DNA of 7,525 nucleotides from Verrucomicrobiota bacterium (GTDB lineage: Bacteria; Verrucomicrobiota; Verrucomicrobiia; Opitutales; Opitutaceae): NCBI GenBank assembly GCA_023443985.1, contig JAEZSJ010000018.1, positions 1-7,525 of the forward strand. Direction: 5' to 3'. The position numbers and the translations under genes are program-made. Below, one piece after another: positions 1 through 6,360 of this stretch (the first letter of the stretch is position 1; each line of letters begins with the position of its first letter). The notes below the pieces were generated by a model. The model worked only from the letters and a program-made list of their open reading frames with translations. It searched no databases and was not told where the DNA came from.

Positions 1-98
1 CGGGTTGGTGGGGGCGTCTCCCGCGCCCGCCGACCGCTTAAGTCGACGGCCGTCGACTTAAGCGGTCGGCGGGCGCGGGAGACGCCCCCACCAACCCG
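1..98. repeat. Perfect 98-bp palindrome without spacer (two 49-bp arms)
   Basis: Every base i from 1 to 49 is complementary to base 99-i. I checked the pairs one by one and found no mismatch. The centre lies between bases 49 and 50 in ggcc, and nested short palindromes surround it (gtcgac at 42-47 and 52-57, cttaag at 37-42 and 57-62). As the window starts at the outermost pair, the palindrome could extend further left. It lies just upstream of glyA, whose start is 60 bases past its end. A zero-loop palindrome of this length could extrude a cruciform, but it could equally be a fold-back artefact at a contig end. It has no T tract after it, so it is not a standard terminator. Confidence 0.95.
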
Positions 99-157
99 CG
101 CCACCAAGAAAACCTTTGCCCCGAAACCACCGCGCCGCAGACACTCGCGTTTTCCCG

Positions 158-1438
158 ATGAGCACCGCCACTTCTCCCGTCCTCAACGCCGTCCCCTTGC
201 GGGATCTCGACCCTGAGATCCACGCCCTCGTCGCTGCCGAGCTGCACCGCCAGCAGGAGCACATCGAGCTGATCGCCTCGGAAAACTTCACGCTCCCGGC
301 CGTCATGGAAGCCCAGGGCAGCGTGCTCACGAACAAGTATGCCGAAGGTTATCCGGGCAAGCGCTGGTACGGTGGTTGCGAGTTCGTCGACAAGGTCGAG
401 CAGATCGCCATCGACCGCGCGAAGGCGCTCTTCGGCGCCGAGCATGCCAACGTGCAGCCGCACTCCGGCTCCCAGGCCAACTTCGCCGTCTACACCTCCG
501 TGCTCCAGCCGGGCGACAAGATCCTCGGCATGAACCTGAGCCACGGCGGCCACCTCACCCACGGCAACCCGGCCAACTTCTCCGGCAAACTCTACAACTT
601 CGTCCAGTACGGCGTGCGCCAGGACAATGGCCTCATCGATTACGACGAGCTCGCCAAGGTCGCCGCCGCCGAGAAGCCGAAGATGATCACCGTCGGCGCC
701 AGCGCGTACCCGCGCGTGATCGACTTCGCCCGCATGGGCGAGATCGCCCGCTCCGTCGGCGCGCTGCTCTTCGCCGACATCGCCCACATCGCCGGCCTCG
801 TCGCCGCGGGCATCCACCCGTCGCCGGTGCCGCACGCCGATTTCGTCACCACCACCACGCACAAGACCCTGCGCGGCCCGCGCGGCGGTCTCGTCATGTG
901 CAAGGCGATCCACGCCAAGGCGCTCGACAGCGCGATGTTCCCCGGTGGCCAGGGTGGCCCGCTCGAGCACGTCATCGCCGCGAAGGCCGTCTGCTTCGGC
1001 GACGCCCTCAAGCCCGAGTTCAAGGCCTACCAGCAGCAGATTGTCGCCAATGCCAAGGCTCTCGCCGCCGCCATGCTCAAGCGCGGCTACGCCCTCGCCT
1101 CCGGCGGCACCGACAACCACCTCATGCTCGTCGACCTCCGCGCGAAGTTCCCGGAGCTCACCGGCAAGGTCGCGCAGGAGTCGCTCGATAAGGCCAACAT
1201 CACCTGCAACAAGAACACCGTCCCGTACGAGACGCGCTCGCCCTTCCAGGCCAGCGGTATCCGTCTTGGCACGCCGGCGGTGACCACCCGCGGGATGAAG
1301 GAAGCCGACATGGAGCAGATCGCCGAGGCGATCGACCTCGTGCTCGGCGCCCCCGAGAGCGAGGAGAAGCGCGCCGCCGCGAAGGCGATCGTCAAGAAGC
1401 TCACCGCCGCCCACCCGCTGCCGTACAAGGCGGTCTGA
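158..1438 (+). CDS. glyA: Serine hydroxymethyltransferase (GlyA)
   Basis: This is a PLP-dependent cytosolic enzyme that interconverts serine plus tetrahydrofolate with glycine plus 5,10-methylene-THF, the main one-carbon source. The 426-residue product has the usual bacterial length. Visible family motifs are IELIASENFT (36-45), the NKYAEGYPGKRWYGG block (59-73), HSGSQAN, the PLP-contact DIAH (D207, H210), and TTTTHKTLRGPRGG with the Schiff-base lysine K236, equivalent to E. coli K229. R369 in SGIRLGTPA matches the carboxylate-binding E. coli R363. One small difference is W70, where E. coli has the first Tyr of its RYYGG motif. I chose the ATG at 158. The frame is open upstream to a TTG at 116, but those 14 residues lie outside the conserved family and neither start has a good Shine-Dalgarno. 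The gene appears monocistronic and ends at a strong terminator about 75 bases downstream. Confidence 0.97.
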   Translation: MSTATSPVLNAVPLRDLDPEIHALVAAELHRQQEHIELIASENFTLPAVMEAQGSVLTNKYAEGYPGKRWYGGCEFVDKVEQIAIDRAKALFGAEHANVQPHSGSQANFAVYTSVLQPGDKILGMNLSHGGHLTHGNPANFSGKLYNFVQYGVRQDNGLIDYDELAKVAAAEKPKMITVGASAYPRVIDFARMGEIARSVGALLFADIAHIAGLVAAGIHPSPVPHADFVTTTTHKTLRGPRGGLVMCKAIHAKALDSAMFPGGQGGPLEHVIAAKAVCFGDALKPEFKAYQQQIVANAKALAAAMLKRGYALASGGTDNHLMLVDLRAKFPELTGKVAQESLDKANITCNKNTVPYETRSPFQASGIRLGTPAVTTRGMKEADMEQIAEAIDLVLGAPESEEKRAAAKAIVKKLTAAHPLPYKAV

Positions 1439-1450
1439 GCGACGCGCAAA

Positions 1451-1478
1451 GAGTAGCGAGGAGTGCGTAGCGGGTAGC
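1451..1478. repeat. Degenerate 7-bp tandem repeat, four units (consensus GNGTAGC)
   Basis: Four contiguous heptamers read gagtagc, gaggagt, gcgtagc and gggtagc. Three of the four end in GTAGC and the second is degenerate. The phase is exact over 28 bases. The array starts 12 bases after the glyA stop and lies before the terminator, so it would be transcribed in the glyA 3' UTR. A further single gcgtagc occurs at 1548-1554, at the edge of the next repeat element. It codes for nothing evident. Confidence 0.6.
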
Positions 1479-1511
1479 ACCCACCACTCGATTCCAGCTC
1501 TCCCAACTTCC

Positions 1512-1545
1512 ACGGCCCGCCCTCACCGGCGGGCCGTTTTGTTTT
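1512..1545 (+). terminator. Rho-independent terminator of glyA
   Basis: A perfect 9-bp GC-rich stem (1513-1521 with 1528-1536) closes a 6-base loop (ctcacc). An extra A1512-T1537 pair is possible. The stem is followed by tttt-g-tttt at 1537-1545, an outstanding T tract in this GC-rich sequence. Its orientation fits transcription from glyA. The opposite strand has no T tract on its side, so it should not terminate the convergent GH115 gene efficiently. Confidence 0.92.
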
Positions 1546-1619
1546 CCGCGTAGCGAAAGCCGCCAAGGCCTTCGGCCCGGCGGCGCAGATCGAAACTCTG
1601 GCGAGTTTCGCTACAGCGG
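1546..1619. repeat. 74-bp multi-stem inverted-repeat element
   Basis: The outer arms are ccgc-gtagcgaaa (1546-1558) and tttcgctac-a-gcgg (1606-1619): 13 pairs with one bulged base, A1615. Within them sit gccgcc/ggcggc (1559-1564 with 1579-1584), which encloses ggcc-ttc-ggcc (1567-1577), and cgaaactc/gagtttcg (1591-1598 with 1603-1610). The last stem uses bases also needed for the outer stem, so two alternative folds exist. This layout resembles a REP- or MITE-like dispersed palindrome. No ORF is contained in it. Its copy number in the genome cannot be seen from this window. Confidence 0.7.
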
Positions 1620-1641
1620 GATCGGATTCCTCACGCCTGTG

Positions 1642-1765
1642 GGTGGACGCGCTTGCCCCCAAGCGCGTCACTCGCGCGGCCCGCGGCCGAACCACGCTCA
1701 TACTCCGGCAAGCGCCGCCCCTGCCGCTCACGGCCGCGGCGGCGTTGGGGGCAACGCCGTCCACC
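1642..1765. repeat. 124-bp element bounded by imperfect inverted repeats, with an internal strong hairpin
   Basis: The left arm 1642-1662 and right arm 1745-1765 are complementary: ggtggacg (1642-1649) pairs with cgtccacc (1758-1765), and ttgcccccaa (1653-1662) with ttgggggcaa (1745-1754). Two additional pairs lie between them, with one bulged base on each side. The left arm also forms its own 10-bp hairpin, gacgcgcttg/caagcgcgtc (1646-1655 with 1660-1669, loop cccc), which competes with the long-range pairing. The interior also contains complementary cgcggccg/cggccgcg tracts. No gene lies inside. It could be a small non-autonomous element or a structured 3' end of the convergent GH115 transcript, but no T tract supports termination. 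Confidence 0.6.
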
Positions 1766-1788
1766 TTCGGTTCCTTCGTTACCTTCTG
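1762..1788. repeat. 9-bp-period tandem repeat, three units
   Basis: Three adjacent nonamers on the plus strand read caccttcgg, ttccttcgt and taccttctg, each with CCTTC at the same phase. The minus strand therefore reads as a repeated GAAGG, downstream of the GH115 stop. The first unit also contributes ccttcgg (1764-1770), which pairs with ccgaagg (1793-1799) to form a wide-loop 7-bp stem. The segment overlaps the right arm of the preceding element by four bases. I remember similar GAAGG-type repeats from intergenic regions of environmental bacteria, but I cannot verify this. Confidence 0.5.
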
Positions 1789-1816
1789 TGGTCCGAAGGA
1801 TTTCAAGTGCTCGCGC

Positions 1817-4774
1817 TCAGCGCGCCGAAGTCTCGGCAACGCGCAGGCTCGCAGGCGGGCCGAGGTAGGTCGGCTTCAGGCCGCCGGCGTCGACCACGAA
1901 GCGCAGGAGCACCACGCCGGAATCGACCATCCACACCTTCAACGTGTGTCGGCCGGCCGCGAGCGGTTGCCGTGCGGTGGACTTGATCTTGATGCGGTTG
2001 CCCACCGCGTTGTTCCACCAATCCGGATACTTCCAGTCGGGCACATCCTCGCCCTCGTTGATGTTGATCAACTGCGGCGCGCCGTCGTCGATCGCGAGGG
2101 CGAAGCGCAGCCCTTCGCCCTTCCGGAAGTTCAGCGTCGGCGACAGGTACGCGTCCACCTGCACCGCTGCCGCGTCGGCGAGCAACGTGAAGACATACTC
2201 CAGCCGCGGCGCGTCGGCGCCGGGCGCGCAACTCGCCGCCGTGGACGGCACGATGGTGACCGCCGAGTCCGTGCGCCCGAGGTTCGGGACGACGGTCCAG
2301 CGCGCCGCCGCGGTGTTCTCCATGTGGTCGAAACGTGCCGCCTCGATGGCGACGACGCCGTTGTTCTCCACGGCACCGGCGAGCGTCGGCTGCTCGTTGC
2401 GGATCGGCAAAGTCACGGTGTAGGTGCTGCCGGCGCCGGCGAGCACGAGCTCGCCCACGCTGCGGTCTAGTGGCGCCTTTTCCCAGTCGACCGCGATTTC
2501 GATCCGCTCCTCGAAGTCGATCGTGCCCTCGCGTTTGGCGGGGCGGAGCCACTCCTGCTTCGACGTCAGCGTGTAGTGGAGCGGTTGATTCCCGCGGTTG
2601 ATCACTTCGACGTAGGGCCGCTGGTCGTTGACGCGGTCCGCCGGCGGCAGCTCGTGGGTGAAGCTCCAGTCCGCCTCGACATCCAGCCAGCCCCAGCGCG
2701 GGCGCTCGCCGTGCTCCACGAGGAAGCCGAGTGCCGCACCCTCGACAGGCTGCACGTAGGAGACCGCCGGCATGCGGTTGAGCGGCGGGTGCTGCCAGTA
2801 CGTGTAGCCGATGTGCGTCTGCGCCATCATGTGGTTCCATTTGCCGCCGAGAAGCTCGGTGTGGAACTGGCGGGTGAGCGCGGCGTCGCGCGCGAAGAGT
2901 TCCTTCACGCGGTCCGCATAATAGTTGGCCGAAACCGCGCCGCGCTCGGCGTAGTAGGCGTTCTTGCCCGCGGCGACGTACATCTCGTTGAGGTTGGCGC
3001 AGGCCTCGATCGGAAAGAGTGCGAGCTGGTAGAATGCCGGTCTTTGCGATTCGGGAAGTTTCGCGTAGAGCGCGCGGGCCTTCTCGGCGAGTTGCCGGTA
3101 CTCCGCCACGATGCGATCGGCCTCGCGGTAGTGGCCCACGCTGTAGGTTTCCGGCGCGAGCATCTCGGGCGTGCGCCGGGCGTTGTACTTCGTGTAGAGC
3201 GCGAGCAGCTCCGCCACCTCGACGGCATGCTCGGCGCCGAACTGCTGCCGCGCCCAGCTCGTGTAGTACGCGGGCAGGTCCGCGGCGGTGACCGCCTCTG
3301 GATTCCATGCGAGGTCGAGGAAGAAGCTCATCGGCAGCTCCATGGGTTTGATGTCGCCCACGTTCAGGATCCACAGCCCGCGCACGCCGGCGTCGTAATT
3401 GAGCGTCATCTGCTCCCAGATCCGCTCGATCTGGCTGACGTTGAGCCAGCGGTAGGAGGTCGGCCCGCCGACATAGTCGACATGGTAATACATCCCGTAG
3501 CCGCCGGGGCGGTTGCGCTCCTCGGGCCGCGGGAGGAAGCGGATGTTGCCCCAGTTGTCGTCGCTGAAGAGCACGAGGATGTCGTCGTCCACCCGCATGC
3601 CCTCATCGTAGTAGTCCTGCACCTCCTTGTAGAGCGCCCACACCTGCGGAGTCTGCGCGGCGGGTTTCCCGGTGACCTCGGAAATGATCTGCCGCTGGTC
3701 CGCGATGATCTGCTTGAGCAACGGCACCGCCGCCTCCTCCGCCATCGCCTCGTCGCCGTCGCCGCGCATGCCGACGGTGACCACGCTCTCGTAGTCGCGC
3801 ACCCGCCCGAATCCGCCGCGCCAGTACTCGCGCAGCTTCGCCGCGTTGCGCTCGTAGTTCCACGGGCCGCGGCCGTAGCGCTCCCACTCGTGGTGCGAAC
3901 GCATCATCGGTTCGTGGTGGCTGGTCGACATCACGATCCCGTACTCGTCCGCCAGCCGAGGGTTCTCCGGATAGTCGTCGTTGAAGGAGACCGGCAGCCA
4001 CATGGCCGGCCACAGGTAGTTGGCCCGGCAACGCAGCAGGAGTTCGAAGACGTGGCCGTAGAACTCGGGGCCCATCCCGCCGAACTTCTCCTGCGCCCAG
4101 CGGCGCAGCGCCGGCGCCTCGTCGTTGATGAAGATGCCGCGGTACTTCACCTTCGGCTCGCCCGAGGCGAAGGCGCCGGGCTTCACGTGCAGCTCCGCGC
4201 GGTGCGCCACGGGCGCGTCGGCCCAGTAATGCCATGGCGATACGCCGATCTGCCGCGAGAGTTCGTAGATGCCGTAGATGGTTCCGCGCTTGTCGCTGCC
4301 CGCGATCACCAGTGCGCGCTCCACCCCGTGCGCCGGCTGCGCCACGGTCGCGATGATGAAGCTCTCCCACTTGCCCGCGAGCTTGCTGCCGTCGAGCTGA
4401 CCCGCGGCGACCAGGCGGTCGATCACCTCGCTGCGGCCGACCGTGCCGATGATCACCGGCGCCGGCTCCGACGGCTGGCGCTCGGTGCTCGCGGGCTTGA
4501 GGCCCGTCACGCGCTCGATGTCCGCCTGCAGATCGCCGACCGCGCGGATCACGCCCTTGTGATCGCGCGCATCGAACCACAGCGGTGCGGCCTGACCGCG
4601 CTTCACCAGCGGGAACGCCCCCGGCACCGCCGCCGGATCGACGAGGAGCGGCTCCGCGAGGCTCGAGGTCGCATCGGCGCACACGCCGCCCGCGACGACG
4701 GACAGGGTAACAAACACCGCCAACACCGCGCGCCGCGCCGGCGCACCGAGGAGAGTCAGGATGGGAGTAATCAT
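1817..4774 (-). CDS. Exported GH115 xylan alpha-1,2-glucuronidase
   Basis: GH115 enzymes remove alpha-1,2-linked (4-O-methyl)-D-glucuronic acid from internal and terminal xylose units of glucuronoxylan. The 985-residue product has typical family length. A signal peptide (hydrophobic 16-30, probable cleavage after VCA at 33) predicts export. An alpha/beta N-terminal region (about 45-200) precedes the TIM-barrel domain, with KYRGIFINDEAP (210-221), NYLWPAMW (252-259), STSHHEPMMRS (283-293), GMRGDGDEAM (335-344), LFSDDNWGN (402-410) and WILNVGDIKPMELP (468-481). A helical region follows, with KWNHMMAQTHIGYTYW (645-660). The C-terminal beta-rich part (about 800-975) matches GH115 accessory domains. 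Conserved acidic residues D217/E218, D339/D341/E342 and D405/D406 are active-site candidates; I cannot assign catalysis. I chose the ATG at 4774 because the signal peptide follows directly; the frame is open to 4888, but that extension is Arg/Gly-rich. It is divergent from the MFS gene, with no xylan gene neighbour visible. Confidence 0.93.
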   Translation of the reverse strand: MITPILTLLGAPARRAVLAVFVTLSVVAGGVCADATSSLAEPLLVDPAAVPGAFPLVKRGQAAPLWFDARDHKGVIRAVGDLQADIERVTGLKPASTERQPSEPAPVIIGTVGRSEVIDRLVAAGQLDGSKLAGKWESFIIATVAQPAHGVERALVIAGSDKRGTIYGIYELSRQIGVSPWHYWADAPVAHRAELHVKPGAFASGEPKVKYRGIFINDEAPALRRWAQEKFGGMGPEFYGHVFELLLRCRANYLWPAMWLPVSFNDDYPENPRLADEYGIVMSTSHHEPMMRSHHEWERYGRGPWNYERNAAKLREYWRGGFGRVRDYESVVTVGMRGDGDEAMAEEAAVPLLKQIIADQRQIISEVTGKPAAQTPQVWALYKEVQDYYDEGMRVDDDILVLFSDDNWGNIRFLPRPEERNRPGGYGMYYHVDYVGGPTSYRWLNVSQIERIWEQMTLNYDAGVRGLWILNVGDIKPMELPMSFFLDLAWNPEAVTAADLPAYYTSWARQQFGAEHAVEVAELLALYTKYNARRTPEMLAPETYSVGHYREADRIVAEYRQLAEKARALYAKLPESQRPAFYQLALFPIEACANLNEMYVAAGKNAYYAERGAVSANYYADRVKELFARDAALTRQFHTELLGGKWNHMMAQTHIGYTYWQHPPLNRMPAVSYVQPVEGAALGFLVEHGERPRWGWLDVEADWSFTHELPPADRVNDQRPYVEVINRGNQPLHYTLTSKQEWLRPAKREGTIDFEERIEIAVDWEKAPLDRSVGELVLAGAGSTYTVTLPIRNEQPTLAGAVENNGVVAIEAARFDHMENTAAARWTVVPNLGRTDSAVTIVPSTAASCAPGADAPRLEYVFTLLADAAAVQVDAYLSPTLNFRKGEGLRFALAIDDGAPQLININEGEDVPDWKYPDWWNNAVGNRIKIKSTARQPLAAGRHTLKVWMVDSGVVLLRFVVDAGGLKPTYLGPPASLRVAETSAR

Positions 4775-4963
4775 CGCCGCCGTGGACCCTGAGCCCCCGC
4801 GGCACCGCGTACAACCAGCCAATAGTCGATGTTCACCGTTTCCCCACCGCCTCCCTCGGCCAACGCCGCGCCCCTGCCCCTCCGCCACCGGGGCGGTCGA
4901 TCATTCGCCTGCCGTTGACGCCCGCCCATACGCCGCTTGCGCTCCCGGTCCGCTCGCAATCTG
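4775..4963. promoter_or_regulatory. Divergent intergenic region between GH115 and MFS genes
   Basis: This 189-bp gap separates two divergently oriented genes and must hold both promoters if each is transcribed on its own. I see no convincing -35/-10 pair in either direction. TTGACG at 4915-4920 could be a -35 for the MFS gene, but the expected -10 position holds tgcgct. I see no clear palindromic operator. A weak cgcccc/ggggcg inverted repeat (4869-4874 with 4890-4895) is likely chance in such GC-rich DNA. Confidence 0.45.
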
Positions 4964-6307
4964 ATGCGTCCCGCTACCAACGTGTCTACCAACACCGCCG
5001 CCGTCGCCACCTCCGTACCCAAGAAGACGTCGCTGGGCGTGATCTTCCTCACGCTCTACCTCGACCTGATCGGCTTCTCGATTTTCTTCCCGCTCTTCCC
5101 GGCGATGCTCGACCACTATCTCGCGCGCGAAGGACGCGAGGGTGTGCTCGGCTGGTTCCTGGGACACATCGAGACACTCGCGCCGTCGTTGCACGGGGGC
5201 GGCTACACCGCGGTGCTCTTCGGCGGCATCATCGCCTCGCTCTACTCGTTCCTCCAGTTCGTCTTCGCACCGATCTGGGGCGCCCACTCCGACCGGGTCG
5301 GACGTCGCCCGGTGTTGCGACTGACGATCGCCGGCACCACCGCGAGCTATGCGATCTGGGCGTTCAGCGGCTCGTTCCTGCTCTTCCTCGTCTCGCGCCT
5401 CGCGGCCGGCATCTTCAGCGGCAACCTCTCCGTCGCCACAGCCGCGGTGAGCGACATCACTTCCCGCGCCGATCGCGCCAAGGGCATGGGCCTGATCGGC
5501 GCCGCCTTCGGGCTCGGCTTCATCACCGGGCCGACGATCGGCGGCCTGACCGCGCACTGGAACCTGCTCTCCCGCTGGCCGGGTCTGGCGGCGTTCGGCG
5601 TGCACCCGTTCAGCGTGACCGCGTTGATCGCGTGCCTCCTCTGCCTGGTGAACCTGCTCTGGGTCCAGCGCCGTTTCACCGAAACGTATTCCCCGGAGAC
5701 GGCCTCCGCGCACGAACGCCTCCGACACCCGCTGCGCACGCTGCTGGCAATCCCCGCCGCCCACGTGCGCCGGGTGATCTGGATCAACGCGCTCTTCGTC
5801 CTCGGGTTCAGCGCGCTCGAGCTCACCCTCAGCTTCCTCGCAGCCGATCGGCTCGGCTACACGCCGCGCCAACTCACCGCGGTGTTCGTTTTCACCGGGG
5901 TCGTTTCAGTCGTCACCCAGGGCCTGCTCGTCCGCCGCCTCGTGCCGCGGATCGGCGAGAAGGCCGCGTCGTTGCTCGGCCTCGCGCTCGCGTTCGCCGG
6001 CATGGCCTGGCTCGCCTTCGCGTACAACGCCGGCTCGATCTACGCCAGCCTCGGGCTGGCGTCGGTGGGCTCGGGTTTCTGCTATTCCGCGCTCTCCGCG
6101 CTGCTCTCGCTCTATGTGCGCGAGGACGAGCAGGGGCGCCTCATGGGCCTTTTCCGCGCGCTCGGTTCGCTCACCCGCGCCATCGGCCCGATCGCGGCGG
6201 GAGTCATCTACTGGTCGCTCGGCTCCACCGCCTGCTACGTCGCGGCGGCGGGGGTCATCCTCCTGCCCCTCGGTCTCGCCCTCTCGCTGCCCCCGGCGCG
6301 AAAATGA
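4964..6307 (+). CDS. MFS transporter, DHA1/Tet-like family
   Basis: This 447-residue inner-membrane protein has the length and hydrophobic pattern of a 12-helix major facilitator. TM1 carries DLIGFSIFFPLFP (34-46), similar to the D-x-x-G-x(4)-P signature of Tet/DHA1 carriers. Motif A, GAHSDRVGRRP (106-116), lies in the loop after TM2. R145 and G149 in TM4 fit motif B, and GLGFITGPTIGG (183-194) in TM5 fits the antiporter motif C. The C-terminal half runs from about 270 to 441. Motif C suggests proton-coupled export, but the substrate is unknown. The TM1-TM2 loop is long (about residues 50-80) and may contain an amphipathic helix. I chose the ATG at 4964 over the TTG at 4937 because the nine extra residues are Arg-rich and unsupported; neither start has a clear Shine-Dalgarno. 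It probably forms an operon with the protease gene downstream. Confidence 0.9.
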   Translation: MRPATNVSTNTAAVATSVPKKTSLGVIFLTLYLDLIGFSIFFPLFPAMLDHYLAREGREGVLGWFLGHIETLAPSLHGGGYTAVLFGGIIASLYSFLQFVFAPIWGAHSDRVGRRPVLRLTIAGTTASYAIWAFSGSFLLFLVSRLAAGIFSGNLSVATAAVSDITSRADRAKGMGLIGAAFGLGFITGPTIGGLTAHWNLLSRWPGLAAFGVHPFSVTALIACLLCLVNLLWVQRRFTETYSPETASAHERLRHPLRTLLAIPAAHVRRVIWINALFVLGFSALELTLSFLAADRLGYTPRQLTAVFVFTGVVSVVTQGLLVRRLVPRIGEKAASLLGLALAFAGMAWLAFAYNAGSIYASLGLASVGSGFCYSALSALLSLYVREDEQGRLMGLFRALGSLTRAIGPIAAGVIYWSLGSTACYVAAAGVILLPLGLALSLPPARK

Positions 6308-6360
6308 CGCGGCCCCCACAGGAAACTTCACTGCGTCTCCGGCGTCTGAGTGCACGCCGC

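Noticed and set aside
38..1513. 491-codon open frame on the minus strand opposite glyA
   Set aside because: The translation is Arg/Glu/Gly/Val/Leu-rich low-complexity sequence with no family motif, as expected of an antisense frame in GC-rich DNA. It covers the very strong glyA signature and runs through its terminator region.
1764..1799. ccttcgg/ccgaagg stem as terminator for the GH115 gene
   Set aside because: The loop is 22 bases and neither side is followed by a T tract on the minus strand. I therefore do not call a terminator for GH115.
1643..2470. 275-codon plus-strand frame starting in the intergenic repeats
   Set aside because: It begins in repeats and continues antisense to the GH115 C-terminal domain. 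The composition is Arg/Gly/Ala/Val-rich and no motif is visible.
4676..4774. Lipoprotein signal in GH115 (GGVC before Ala)
   Set aside because: The residues before Cys32 are G-G-V, not the usual L-(A/S/T)-(G/A) lipobox. A standard cleavage after VCA at 33 fits better.
2576..4792. 738-codon open frame on the plus strand opposite GH115
   Set aside because: It is an antisense shadow of the GH115 gene. Its protein is rich in Arg, His, Val and Leu without recognisable domains, while the minus-strand frame has many conserved GH115 motifs.
4869..4895. cgcccc/ggggcg inverted repeat in the divergent intergenic region
   Set aside because: It is only six pairs with a 15-base loop, in a GC-rich region; probably chance.
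4915..4943. Possible sigma-70 promoter with TTGACG for the MFS gene
   Set aside because: The -35-like hexamer is good but the position of the -10 at 16-18 bp spacing holds no TATAAT-like sequence, so I do not call it as a promoter.
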